NCBI GenBank assembly: GCA_029565685.1
Contig: JAKQNR010000052.1
Location: 1 to 64,000 of the forward strand
From: a bacterium
GTDB lineage: Bacteria > Zhuqueibacterota > Zhuqueibacteria > Residuimicrobiales > Residuimicrobiaceae
Reading direction: 5' to 3'
DNA length: 64,000 nt
The position numbers and the translations under genes are program-made. Under the pieces are notes generated by a model. It was not told where the DNA came from, made no database searches, and worked only from the letters and a program-made list of their open reading frames with translations. Every line of letters begins with the position of its first letter. Position 1 is the stretch's first letter. This document shows, piece by piece, positions 35,906-44,615 of this stretch.

Positions 35906-38224
35906 ATGACAGTAAAGAAGCTTTTGCTGATATTGTGCCTGCCGGCAACTGCGCTGTCGGCCGAATATTGTGTGAGCACCATCGATCTGCTGCCGCAGGC
36001 TAGAGTCACCTGCAATGCCGGCGGTCCGCTGCTGGTGCGCTGTGACACGCTGCGCCACCGCATTATCCTGGCTCAGACGCTGACCAGTTCCCTCTCTCTC
36101 ATCGACGGCCGCACTCACTTGGTGGAAAACATCCCTCTGGCCGGCCGTGTGCCGCAGTACCTCAAGGCAGAGGCCATGGCGCTGAACGAGCGCAGCGGCG
36201 GGATCTGTCTCATCGGCCATCGATGTTTTTTCATCATTCATCCGGACGAGCGGCGGTCCGAGCAGATTCTCACCAGCCGGCAGTTTGAGAGCATCGCTGT
36301 GGATCCGCTAAGCGGCAATGTCTTTCTGGCAGGACGGGAAAGCCGTCACCTGGCGTTTTACCACGCCAAGAAAAAGAAACTGACCTATCTGCCCTGGCTG
36401 CAAACCGAAGTGTCCCTGGCCAACCTGAACGCCACGCCGCCGCCGCCTCTGCGCAAAGTGGTCGTGGATCCGCAGCTGAGAAGAGCGGTCGCTGTCGACG
36501 GGATGCAGTCTGGATTGTATCTGTTCGACTGTGATCGCTGCCGGCTTTTACAGCAGCGTCCTTTGGCATTGGAAAAGGGTGGACGCTGGCATCTTGCGGG
36601 CTATGACCGTCAAAGACATTGTCTCTATCTGGTCATTGAAAACAATAACCGCAATGTGGTGCAGACCGCGCGCATCAATGTGTTGACCGGCGAGGACGCT
36701 GTTGCGGCGATGCCCGGATTGCGCGAAGGATCGGGCATCCTGTATAATTCAAACCGGGAAGAGGTCTATGTGCCCTATGACAACGCCGCTTGTCTGCATG
36801 TGGTGGATTTTAAAAATCCGCTCGTCGAGGTGTCGCTGCCTTCCTTTGGCAACGATGCCACGGCTCTGGACCTGAAGCGGCAGCGGTTGTTCGTAGCCAG
36901 CTGGCCTCAGGGCGATGTGGAAGTGGTTGACCTGGTGAAGCGCCGGCTGCACAAGCGCATCAGCCATCAGGGTCTGCTTCCGCACATGGCCACCCTTGCC
37001 TTCAATCCCGAGAACGGTCTGTTGTACATCCCCAAAGGCGCCACGGCGGTCAACGGCTCCTTTGGCGCCGCTCTGATGACGCTGCATCCGGACGCCGAGA
37101 CGGCCGATAAAATCCTCACCGGTTGGCTGCCCATGGATCTGATCGAATGGGAAAAGGGATCAAGTTTTCTTGTGTTCAACAACGAGGACCGCATGGCTCT
37201 GGTGGATGATCAGGGCGTTCGTTCTCAGGTTGTCCTGCCCAAAGAGTATCCCATTCAAACGATCGCGAACGCCGAGGGAGATGTGTATCTCTCCTACGGG
37301 GCGCATCAATCCTATTGGCCCACAGTCTATATCTGGGATGCGTCCAACGGCATTCTAACTATTCACAGGGACTTTTCTTTTTACGACCGTCGCCTTCCCC
37401 GCCAGGCGCAAAAGATGGCGCTGGACCGCAGCGGCGTGCTGCATTTCACCCAGAATCCCTGGGGTAAAGAGGAGCAGTTTCTCGGCAACCTGCCGGACGG
37501 CGTTCGGCTCTTCGACATTTCGACGCGCATAGGGCTGGGCGATCAGGTGGAACGGGAGACCACGCAGCGTCTGCTGCAGTATGACGCGCTCAGGCATCGT
37601 TTGTATCTTGCCAGGGCGGCGGAGAGCGACAGTGATGCAGGGGTGCTGCAGATCATCGATCCGGCGGAGAAAAAAGTGCTGGCGCGTGTGGTCGTCGGTC
37701 GCTGTCCAGCGGATCTGTGTTTCGATGCGTATCATCTGTATACAGCCGATTTTCTCTCCGATTCGGTCAGTGTGGTCGATCTGGAAGATTTCACTGTGCA
37801 AACTCTGGCCGTCGGCCGAGGTCCGCTCAAACTCGCGGTTGCAAACGGGGCGGCCTGGGTGATCAACCATTTGGATCACTCGCTGCAGCGCGTTGAAGCC
37901 GGAGCCGCCGCAGTCGCCGTTCCTGCGCCGGGCCGCGTTGACCAGCTCTTGGTCTGGAAAGACCGGCTGATCGTCACCGCGCACTCGGCGCTGACATTGA
38001 CGGTTTTGGCGTATACGCCGCAAACGGCCAAGTTTGAGACAATTCTGTCGTACGATTATCCATTCGGCGATACCGCCTTTGACGCCGGCAATAGTTCTTT
38101 TTATATGACAGGTCAGTACGGCGATGTGGTCTATAGTCTCAACCAGGCCAAGGAGGATGCGAAGGGGCGGTTATGGATGAGTGATTTTTTATCCGGAAAA
38201 ATCTTTATCATCAGCGAGCGGTGA
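35906..38224 (+). CDS. Secreted beta-propeller (YVTN/WD-like) protein
   Basis: The 772-residue protein has a signal peptide (LLLILCLPATALSAEY) and many repeats of the pattern hydrophobic-D-hydrophobic-x-K/R, typical of YVTN-type propellers, e.g. QGDVEVVDLVKRRL, SDSVSVVDLEDFTVQTLAVGRGPLKLAVANG and AGVLQIIDPAEKKVLARVVVGRCPADLCFDA. Length fits two propellers or a ring of more than seven blades. No enzyme motif is seen. The gene ends 9 bases before the PLP enzyme gene, so both are probably in one transcript. A binding or scaffold role outside the cytoplasm is inferred. Confidence 0.78.
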   Translation: MTVKKLLLILCLPATALSAEYCVSTIDLLPQARVTCNAGGPLLVRCDTLRHRIILAQTLTSSLSLIDGRTHLVENIPLAGRVPQYLKAEAMALNERSGGICLIGHRCFFIIHPDERRSEQILTSRQFESIAVDPLSGNVFLAGRESRHLAFYHAKKKKLTYLPWLQTEVSLANLNATPPPPLRKVVVDPQLRRAVAVDGMQSGLYLFDCDRCRLLQQRPLALEKGGRWHLAGYDRQRHCLYLVIENNNRNVVQTARINVLTGEDAVAAMPGLREGSGILYNSNREEVYVPYDNAACLHVVDFKNPLVEVSLPSFGNDATALDLKRQRLFVASWPQGDVEVVDLVKRRLHKRISHQGLLPHMATLAFNPENGLLYIPKGATAVNGSFGAALMTLHPDAETADKILTGWLPMDLIEWEKGSSFLVFNNEDRMALVDDQGVRSQVVLPKEYPIQTIANAEGDVYLSYGAHQSYWPTVYIWDASNGILTIHRDFSFYDRRLPRQAQKMALDRSGVLHFTQNPWGKEEQFLGNLPDGVRLFDISTRIGLGDQVERETTQRLLQYDALRHRLYLARAAESDSDAGVLQIIDPAEKKVLARVVVGRCPADLCFDAYHLYTADFLSDSVSVVDLEDFTVQTLAVGRGPLKLAVANGAAWVINHLDHSLQRVEAGAAAVAVPAPGRVDQLLVWKDRLIVTAHSALTLTVLAYTPQTAKFETILSYDYPFGDTAFDAGNSSFYMTGQYGDVVYSLNQAKEDAKGRLWMSDFLSGKIFIISER

Positions 38225-38233
38225 ACAACGCCT

Positions 38234-39352
38234 ATGGTCAAACTGGAACCTTATCATCTGGTGGAAGCGGATTCCGGCAGAGCGTACGACGCCGAAACAC
38301 CGCGCTGGTGCGGAGAGAGTGGAGCCTTGCTGGATCTCGCTTTTACTCCGCGGTTGAATGTGGCTGCCCTGGCGGGGAGAAAACCGCAACTATGGCGCTA
38401 TCGGGAATGTTTGCCGGTTCAAAAAGATGAATCCATCGTCAGTTTAGGAGAGATGTGTACGCCGCTGTTGTTTATGCGCCTGGCCGGCCATCCGGTGTGG
38501 ATCAAGCAGGAACAGCTTTTTTCGACCGGATCGTTCAAGGACCGAGGTGCTGCGGTGCTGATCAGCAAGGTGAAAGAACTGGCTGTGCAACGGGTGGTGC
38601 AGGATTCATCCGGCAATGCCGGATGCGCCATAGCCGCGTACTGCGCCAGAGCGGGGGTGGCCTGCGAGATTTTCGTGCCGGAAAAAACCTCTGCGCAAAA
38701 GATCGAGCAGATCCGCGCCTATGGCGCCGAGATTCGGCTTGTCCGCGGAGACCGGAGCGCCGCCGCGCAGGCAGCCCGGCATGCCGCGGAGTCCGCTTAT
38801 TATGCCAGTCACTGTTGGAATCCGTTTTTTCTGCATGGCGTCAAAACCTTTGCCTATGAGGTCTGGGAACAGCTGCAGTGCCGGGCGCCTGACGATGTGG
38901 TTTTGCCGGCTGGCAATGGAACGTTGGTCTTGGGCGCGTTCATCGGCTTTTCCGAATTATTGGAGCAGGGTCTGACCAATCGCATGCCGGCGATCCATGC
39001 GGTGCAGACAGCCCGGTGTGCGCCCTTGTATGATGCTTTTCTTCAGGGCAAGCTGCATCCGGTCCCGACGACGGCCGGGGAGACCATGGCAGAGGGCATT
39101 GCCATTGCTGAGCCAATCCGCGGCAGCCAGATCTTGGCCGCTGTGCGACAAACCGGGGGCAGAGTGATCGTGGTCAGCGAAGAAGAGATCGAAAAATACC
39201 GGCGCGAGATGGCATTGCAGGGCTTTTATATCGAACCCACCGCCGCTGTCGCTGTGGCCGGAACAGCCCAGATCCTCAACGGCCAGCCGCCCGGCCGTAC
39301 GCTGGTGACCGCCTTAACTGGGCATGGGCTGAAGCACAGTCATGGTTCATGA
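38234..39352 (+). CDS. Threonine synthase-like PLP-dependent enzyme
   Basis: The 372-residue cytoplasmic protein belongs to fold type II of PLP enzymes. Lys102 in STGSFKDRGA is the Schiff-base lysine; DSSGNAGCAIAAY is the substrate carboxylate loop and LPAGNGTLVLGAF the phosphate-binding loop. An N-terminal stretch (VEADSGRAYDAETPRWCGESG) resembles the zinc-ribbon-like start of threonine synthases but only one cysteine is kept. It could be a true threonine synthase, or a threonine/serine dehydratase-like or diaminopropionate ammonia-lyase-like relative. No other threonine gene is nearby, and the propeller-PLP-caspase order is unusual. Confidence 0.8.
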   Translation: MVKLEPYHLVEADSGRAYDAETPRWCGESGALLDLAFTPRLNVAALAGRKPQLWRYRECLPVQKDESIVSLGEMCTPLLFMRLAGHPVWIKQEQLFSTGSFKDRGAAVLISKVKELAVQRVVQDSSGNAGCAIAAYCARAGVACEIFVPEKTSAQKIEQIRAYGAEIRLVRGDRSAAAQAARHAAESAYYASHCWNPFFLHGVKTFAYEVWEQLQCRAPDDVVLPAGNGTLVLGAFIGFSELLEQGLTNRMPAIHAVQTARCAPLYDAFLQGKLHPVPTTAGETMAEGIAIAEPIRGSQILAAVRQTGGRVIVVSEEEIEKYRREMALQGFYIEPTAAVAVAGTAQILNGQPPGRTLVTALTGHGLKHSHGS

Positions 39353-39376
39353 GAAACTTGATAAGGAGGCAAGAAT

Positions 39377-40198
39377 ATGGGAAGGCGCAGAGCGTTGTGC
39401 GTGGGCATCAACAAGTACAAGAATTACCCTGATGCCGCATTGCGGGGATGCGTTAACGACGCCAAAGAGATGTCCGCTGTACTGACGCGTTACTTGAATT
39501 TTGCCAAGCAGGACATCACGGTTCTCACCGATCGGCAGGCGACCAAGACCGCGATCATGAAAAAGTTGACGGCCATGGTGCAGGGCGCTCAGGAGGGCAA
39601 GTACGACTATTTGGTTTTCAGCCTGTCCAGTCATGGCACTCAGATCGTGGATGTCGGGGGCGATGAGCGAGACAAAGCGGATGAGGCCTTCTGCCCATAC
39701 GATCTGGCGGAAAAGAAGGGCCAGTGGGATCCCCGCCATATTATCATCGACGACGAACTGCATGATCTGTTTGTGCAGCTGCCGAAAAATGTTCTGCTGG
39801 AGGTATATCTCGACACCTGTCACAGCGGCACCGGGCTCAAGGCCATAGACCTGTTGCTGTCCCGTCAGCCGCGCTACCTGCCGCCGCCGTCGCTGGCGGC
39901 TTTCAAGGACGCGCAACGACGGCCAACCGATACTCTGCGCACGATGCTGGTCAGGGCGAATCACCCCAACCACATTCTCTGGGCCGCCTGCCGTGACTCG
40001 CAGACTAGTGCCGATGCGCTGCTCGACGGCAAATGGCACGGCGCCTTTACCTATTTCTACTGCCGGGAGCTGGAGACCGCGAAGGGCGATCTGACCCGGC
40101 GCGAACTGCTGAAACGGGTGAGGGCGCAACTGGCGGAAAACGAATTCACTCAGGTTCCGCAGCTGGAGTACAAGGCCACGCTGCGCGGCAATTTCTGA
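39377..40198 (+). CDS. Minimal caspase-like cysteine peptidase (C14, orthocaspase/metacaspase type)
   Basis: The ATG at 39377 has AAGGAGG upstream. The 273-residue protein consists almost only of a caspase p20-like domain: ALCVGINKYKN at the start, the catalytic His86 in SLSSHGTQ and Cys148 in LDTCHSG. There is no signal peptide, prodomain or fused effector. The P1 preference of prokaryotic relatives is usually Arg/Lys; an acidic residue pair (DERDKADEAF) near the S1 pocket fits this. Prokaryotic caspases serve in stress, cell death and defence systems, but the neighbours here do not define a target. The gene ends one base before the convergent small membrane protein gene. Confidence 0.92.
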   Translation: MGRRRALCVGINKYKNYPDAALRGCVNDAKEMSAVLTRYLNFAKQDITVLTDRQATKTAIMKKLTAMVQGAQEGKYDYLVFSLSSHGTQIVDVGGDERDKADEAFCPYDLAEKKGQWDPRHIIIDDELHDLFVQLPKNVLLEVYLDTCHSGTGLKAIDLLLSRQPRYLPPPSLAAFKDAQRRPTDTLRTMLVRANHPNHILWAACRDSQTSADALLDGKWHGAFTYFYCRELETAKGDLTRRELLKRVRAQLAENEFTQVPQLEYKATLRGNF

Positions 40199-40570
40199 TC
40201 AGCAAAACCAGCCGGCCATGCTGATCGTTGCCACGGTGATCAGCATGGCCAGCCACATCTGTCTCATCCCCTTTTCGTCAAGCTCATAGTCGAACAGCCC
40301 GGGTAAAACCTGAAAGATCAGAATCACCGCCACCGGCAGCAGCGAGGCATAGTGATGCCAGCCAGACACCGGCAACCGGTAGCTGTTGAACAGGATGAAT
40401 CCATTCAGGTATTCCCACAGCAGGATCAAGCGGCCGGTTTGCGCCAGGGTGCGGTAAAAAGCGGAGAAGGCCGTCTTCTTCCGGGTTCCCCAGCGCCAGG
40501 CCAGCAGGCCATAAACGCCGATCAGCAACCCTGCTGACCCGAGGTGGAGCCAACGCATCCACTCTACCAT
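40199..40570 (-). CDS. Small four-helix integral membrane protein, function unknown
   Basis: This 123-residue protein has an ATG at 40570 preceded by GAGGGG. Four hydrophobic segments are visible (LHLGSAGLLIGVYGLLAW, RLILLWEYLNGFILF, LLPVAVILIFQVLPGLF, MWLAMLITVATISMAGWF). I do not recognise the family. It faces the caspase gene tail to tail, with the two stop codons abutting. Its 3' end contains a perfect 13-bp inverted repeat. Confidence 0.7.
   Translation of the reverse strand: MVEWMRWLHLGSAGLLIGVYGLLAWRWGTRKKTAFSAFYRTLAQTGRLILLWEYLNGFILFNSYRLPVSGWHHYASLLPVAVILIFQVLPGLFDYELDEKGMRQMWLAMLITVATISMAGWFC
40214..40250. terminator. Perfect inverted repeat at the junction of convergent genes
   Basis: GGCCATGCTGATC at 40214-40226 pairs without mismatch with GATCAGCATGGCC at 40238-40250 around an 11-base loop. 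It lies within the last codons of the minus-strand membrane protein gene and directly after the caspase stop. There is no T tract, but the position between convergent genes suggests a two-way transcription end or mRNA protector. Confidence 0.5.
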
Positions 40571-40634
40571 AACATCCCCTCGTTCATGCCATCAGCAGCA
40601 ATGCGGCGGTACATAGGCGGCCGGTTAATATGTT

Positions 40635-41711
40635 TCAGCGGCAAGAGTGCGCCTGACCTTTCTGATGAAAATCCAATACCGCCTCAGCCAGCTTGTCGGC
40701 GCCGAAGCGGATGACATCGGTGGTCGGCAACTGCAGCTGATCCTCCACACGCTTGATCTCATCCAGCGCTTGCTGTTCATCCGTCAGGGTCATAAGATTC
40801 AGCGCAACGCCCACCACGCGCGCCGGAAAAACCGGGGCGCTGATCCGTTCATACAGATCGATCATGGTTTTCATGGAGGGCATGGGCGTGTCCGTTGTGC
40901 CGCGCATGATCGTGCGGCCGACTTGATGGCACAGGATCAACGCCTGCGGCGCAAATCCGTGCAGCATGCCCAGGGTTACGCCGGAGTACAGGGGATGGGC
41001 CAGACTTCCTTGGCCTTCGATCACCAAAAAGTCAAACGTTTCGTTTTCCAGAACCAGTCGTTCGGCCGCGCCGCTGATGAAATCCGCGATGACCCGATCC
41101 ATGGCGATGCCTTTGCCGGAGATCAGAATTCCGGTTTGACCGGTGGCGATGAATTCCGAACGCACGCCGCGGCTTTTCAGGCTGCGGTTTACTTCCAGGG
41201 CGGTCACTTTTTTGCCGCAGTTGCAGTCGGTGCCGACGGTGTGGATGCGGAACGTTTTTGAACCGGCGCTGCGGCAGCGATTCACTTCAAGATCCTTTGG
41301 CGGCAGCCGCAGATCCGTGATCCGAACGCCGTGGTCAACGGCTGCCTGGCGAAACTCTGCATCCTCGGACAGGATGGTGTGCAGGCCGCTGATCACATCC
41401 ATTCTGAGGTTGATGGCCTCCAGGATCAGCGCCCGCCATGCCTGCGGCAACTGACCGCCGGCCGGAGTGATGCCGATCAACAGCGTGTTGGCGCCCAGGC
41501 GGCAGGCGGCAGCCACATCCGCGACGATGGGAACTCCATGGCCGACGCCGAGCAGTTCGCCGCTGTCGCGGCCGGCCTGCTGGCTGTCCAACAGCGCCAC
41601 TGCCTGCTCCGGGCAGTAGCGTAAAAATCCGGCCGCGGTTTTCGCCGGCGTCGGGTGCGTCTGGCCCTCGGTGAGGATGACGCAGCGCCGTGGTTTGTCA
41701 GATCCGCGCAC
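40635..41711 (-). CDS. DUF1611 family protein, DgcN-like (possible D-glutamate N-acetyltransferase)
   Basis: The likely start is a GTG at 41711 with GGGAGGG 6 bases upstream; it overlaps the yitT stop by 14 bases. The resulting protein has 358 residues. The N-terminal Rossmann-like domain is followed by a P-loop domain with HTVGTDCNCGKKVTALE, and VIEGQGSLAHPLYSGVTLGMLHG is the characteristic family stretch. DUF1611 proteins were shown to include DgcN, a D-glutamate N-acetyltransferase, usually beside a dipeptide epimerase-like DgcA; no such partner is in this window. The role here stays open. Confidence 0.8.
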   Translation of the reverse strand: MRGSDKPRRCVILTEGQTHPTPAKTAAGFLRYCPEQAVALLDSQQAGRDSGELLGVGHGVPIVADVAAACRLGANTLLIGITPAGGQLPQAWRALILEAINLRMDVISGLHTILSEDAEFRQAAVDHGVRITDLRLPPKDLEVNRCRSAGSKTFRIHTVGTDCNCGKKVTALEVNRSLKSRGVRSEFIATGQTGILISGKGIAMDRVIADFISGAAERLVLENETFDFLVIEGQGSLAHPLYSGVTLGMLHGFAPQALILCHQVGRTIMRGTTDTPMPSMKTMIDLYERISAPVFPARVVGVALNLMTLTDEQQALDEIKRVEDQLQLPTTDVIRFGADKLAEAVLDFHQKGQAHSCR

Positions 41712-42648
41712 GGAATCCCTCCCCCAGCACTTCATGGACATTGTTGAGAATGACAAAGGCGTGCGGATCCGTTTCCTTGATGATCTGCACCATGTCCCCC
41801 ACCTGTTTGCGCGTCACCACGGCGTACAACACCGGGCGTTTGCTGTTCGTGTAGATGCCGGTCGCCTCCACCAGGGTGGCGCTGCGGTCCAGTTCGGCGA
41901 TGATGCGCCGGCCGATCTCCGCCGACTGGTCGGAGATGATGATGACCGAATGGGCGTAATCGAATCCTTCGATGATCACGTCCACTAAATGGCTGGAGAC
42001 GAAGAGGAGGAAAAAGGCATAGAGCGTCAGAGTGACGGCGTGCCGTTCCGCTTCCAGACCTTTGAAATGGATGATAAATCCGGCCAGCAGGATCACCAGG
42101 GAATCCACCACCATGAATACCGTGCCCGGCTTGATGCCCCAGCGCTTTTGCGCCACCGCGGCGATGACGTCGGACCCGGCGGTGCTGCCGCGGAATTTAA
42201 AGATAATGCCCAGGCCGATGCCGAGCAGCACCGCGCCGATGAGGATAAGAAAGAGAAAATCTTTCTGCTGCAGGCTGACGATCGCCGGGTGTTCGTTCAG
42301 GCGGATGTAAGAAAGGCCGGGGATCTGACCGCGCAGCAGATCGATAAAAAACGAGTTGAGGGTGAAGCCGACGAAGGTACGGGCGCCGAACTGCTTGCCC
42401 AGTTCGCGCACTCCCCAGATGTAGAGTGGGATGTTTAAGATCCAGATCATCAGCCCCACCGGCAGAACGCCGCCGGTAAGATAATGCAGAGCCATGGAAA
42501 GTCCGCTGACGCCGCCAGGCACCACCTTGGCGTCCACCAGGAAAACCGATATGCCTGCCCCCATGATAAAGGCGCCGATCGTAATAGCGACATAGTCGCG
42601 GATCAGGCGCCTTCGTCTTTTGATGGACTGTTTGATTTGATCGACCAT
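41698..42648 (-). CDS. YitT family membrane protein (DUF161 + DUF2179)
   Basis: The 316-residue protein has about five to six hydrophobic segments in its first two thirds (e.g. VAITIGAFIMGAGISVFLVDAKVVPGGVSGLSM, a YitT signature) and a cytosolic DUF2179 domain at the C-terminus (SVIIISDQSAEIGRRIIAELDRSATLVEATG). The DUF2179 domain is ACT-like and thought to bind a small ligand. Transport function has been proposed for the family but the substrate is not known. Overlap with the DUF1611 gene suggests joint translation. Confidence 0.9.
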   Translation of the reverse strand: MVDQIKQSIKRRRRLIRDYVAITIGAFIMGAGISVFLVDAKVVPGGVSGLSMALHYLTGGVLPVGLMIWILNIPLYIWGVRELGKQFGARTFVGFTLNSFFIDLLRGQIPGLSYIRLNEHPAIVSLQQKDFLFLILIGAVLLGIGLGIIFKFRGSTAGSDVIAAVAQKRWGIKPGTVFMVVDSLVILLAGFIIHFKGLEAERHAVTLTLYAFFLLFVSSHLVDVIIEGFDYAHSVIIISDQSAEIGRRIIAELDRSATLVEATGIYTNSKRPVLYAVVTRKQVGDMVQIIKETDPHAFVILNNVHEVLGEGFRARI

Positions 42649-43022
42649 AAGTTTCTTTTAGCTTATCAATTCCTTCAGCCGGCCGTGTATCGGCTGGTTG
42701 ATTGGGCCTGATCAGGCCAGGGGCCTGCAGGCCGAGGCCTGCAGACCGAGGCCTGCAGACCGAGACCTGCAGACCGAGACCTGCAGACCGACTCCCGCAG
42801 ACTAGGGCTTAAAAAGCGCACTAAAGTACGAAAAATTTCATCGTAAAACAATCAAATCGAATGCGGGTGAAAAATTCCTTGCAGCATAAGGGTCTTGCAC
42901 CTATATTTAAGCAAAAAATCGAGCCTGGTTCAGCCTAGGGACGCGCGGCTGCGGCGGGTAAGCGCACCCTGGCTGTGCGTTTTTTGCCTGGCTGCACAAA
43001 TGGATGGAATTCGGAGGAAGCG
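42649..43022. other. Intergenic region with a tandem repeat, upstream of the purine permease
   Basis: This region separates divergent genes. It contains the 14-base tandem repeat at 42723-42804, then an A+T-rich part (42805-42920) that probably holds the permease promoter. I searched for the conserved core of a purine riboswitch and did not see it. Apart from the repeat there is no recognised element. Confidence 0.45.
42723..42804. repeat. 14-bp tandem repeat, almost six units
   Basis: Units of the form GCCTGCAGACCGAG start at 42723, 42737, 42751, 42765, 42779, with a partial degenerate unit to 42804. Copies 2 and 3 are identical and the others differ at one or two positions. There are no spacers, so it is not CRISPR. 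It lies about 220 bases before the permease start and could vary in copy number by slippage. Confidence 0.9.
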
Positions 43023-44447
43023 GTGATACGTAAAAAGCTTGATCAATTTTTTCAATTATCCGATCACGGAACGACCATTCGCACCGAGGGCATGGCCGGA
43101 TTGACCACCTTTATCACTATGGCCTATATCATATTCGTCAATCCCGCTATTCTATCTGCAACCGGCATGGACCGCGGCGCGGTGTTCACCGCCACCATTT
43201 TGTCCACAGTGATCGCGACGCTGATCATGGGATTGTATGCCAACGTGCCGTTCGCCCAGGCGCCGGGTATGGGGCTCAACTCTTTCTTCACTTTTACTGT
43301 GGTGCTGACCATGGGGTTCTCCTGGCAGCAGGCGCTGGCGATCGTGTTTTTATGCGGGGTGATCAATTTTTTGATCGTGATCACCAAGGTGCGCAAGCTG
43401 TTGATCCAGGCCATCCCTGAATCTTTGCAACACGCCATCGGCGGCGGCATCGGCCTGTTCATTGCCTACATCGGTTTCAAGAACGCTCATTTTCTTGATT
43501 TCATCGTGCAGGGGAACAATGTGGTGCGTGCCGATCTGCAAGACGGACGGGTGGTGGAACTGGTCTCCCGCGATGTGTTGCCGGCTTTGGCCCGTTTCAA
43601 CGACCCCACTACGCTGTTGGCCCTGGCCGGCATCCTATTGACAGTGGTGATGCTGCTGCTGCACTGGCGCGCCGCCCTGCTGTTGGGCATACTGTTCACT
43701 ACGGCCATCGGGCTGTTGAGCGGCATGGCGCCGTGGCCGCAGTTCCGCGTTCAGGATTTTCTCCCGCCCTCGCTGTCGCCGACGCTGTTCCAGCTGGACC
43801 TGGCCGGGTTGTTCGACCGACCGGATCAGCTGTTTACCGTTCTGACGGTGATTGTGGCTTTCAGCCTGTCGGATACTTTTGATACTATCGGCACTTTTAT
43901 CGGCACGGGCCGCAAGGCGGGCATCTTTGATCAAAGCGACGAAGTGCAGCTGAAAACCGGAAAAGGTTTTTCCTCCAAAATGGATCGCGCGTTGTTCAGC
44001 GACGGCATCGCCACCTCTCTGGGGGCGTTGCTGGGAACCAGCAATGTAACCAGTTACGTCGAAAGCGCGGCCGGCATCAGCGCCGGCGGACGCACCGGCT
44101 TGACATCGGTTTTCACCGCGCTGCTGTTTTTATTGTGTCTGTTCATTGCGCCGCTGGCCATGCTGATTCCGGCCTCAGCCACTGCTGCGGCGCTCATCGT
44201 CGTCGGCATCCTGATGATCGAAAGCCTGAGGCAGGTGGCCTGGAACGATATGGATCAGGCGGTGGCGGCCTTTTTCACCGTGGTGATGATGCCCTTCACC
44301 TTCAGCATCGCCAACGGCGTGGCCGCAGGATTCATCTTTTATGTACTCACCAAAGCGGTGCGGGGCCAATGGCGTGCGGTTCATCCGTTGATGTACATCG
44401 TCACCTTATTGTTTCTGTTCAATTTTGTCATCAACGCTGTCCACTGA
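43023..44447 (+). CDS. NCS2-family purine permease (AzgA/PbuG-like, guanine/hypoxanthine/adenine)
   Basis: A GTG at 43023 with GGAGG five bases upstream is the best start and gives 474 residues beginning VIRKKLDQFFQLS, the usual N-terminus. Family hallmarks are EGMAGLTTFITMAYIIFVNPAILS, FAQAPGMGLNSFFTFTVV, the ESLQHAIGGGIGLFIAYIG helix and VIVAFSLSDTFDTIGTFIGTGRKAG, and the quasi-repeat GTSNVTSYVESAAGISAGGRTG. Around 12-14 hydrophobic segments are visible. It should import purine bases by proton symport; hpt at 58.2 kb could salvage them. Confidence 0.95.
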   Translation: MIRKKLDQFFQLSDHGTTIRTEGMAGLTTFITMAYIIFVNPAILSATGMDRGAVFTATILSTVIATLIMGLYANVPFAQAPGMGLNSFFTFTVVLTMGFSWQQALAIVFLCGVINFLIVITKVRKLLIQAIPESLQHAIGGGIGLFIAYIGFKNAHFLDFIVQGNNVVRADLQDGRVVELVSRDVLPALARFNDPTTLLALAGILLTVVMLLLHWRAALLLGILFTTAIGLLSGMAPWPQFRVQDFLPPSLSPTLFQLDLAGLFDRPDQLFTVLTVIVAFSLSDTFDTIGTFIGTGRKAGIFDQSDEVQLKTGKGFSSKMDRALFSDGIATSLGALLGTSNVTSYVESAAGISAGGRTGLTSVFTALLFLLCLFIAPLAMLIPASATAAALIVVGILMIESLRQVAWNDMDQAVAAFFTVVMMPFTFSIANGVAAGFIFYVLTKAVRGQWRAVHPLMYIVTLLFLFNFVINAVH

Positions 44448-44615
44448 CGAGCTGGAATCCTGCGGCCGGTGGACATCGGGTTCTGCCGGAAAGCCTGGTC
44501 CAGGCCGAACGCAGGTGGAGCGGCCTTTGTGCCGGCTTGGGAACAAAGACCACGCCGATTGGGTTAAAAAATAGCCGCTCGATTATACGCCGGAATTCCT
44601 GAAAGGGGGAGGTAT

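Noticed and set aside
42723..42804. CRISPR array
   Set aside because: Units are 14 bases long and directly adjacent, without spacers, and no cas gene is near.
42805..43022. Purine riboswitch before the NCS2 permease
   Set aside because: The conserved three-way junction core and its loop-loop sequences could not be found; a weak TTGCAG...TATATT promoter-like pair was the only other signal and was too poor to list.
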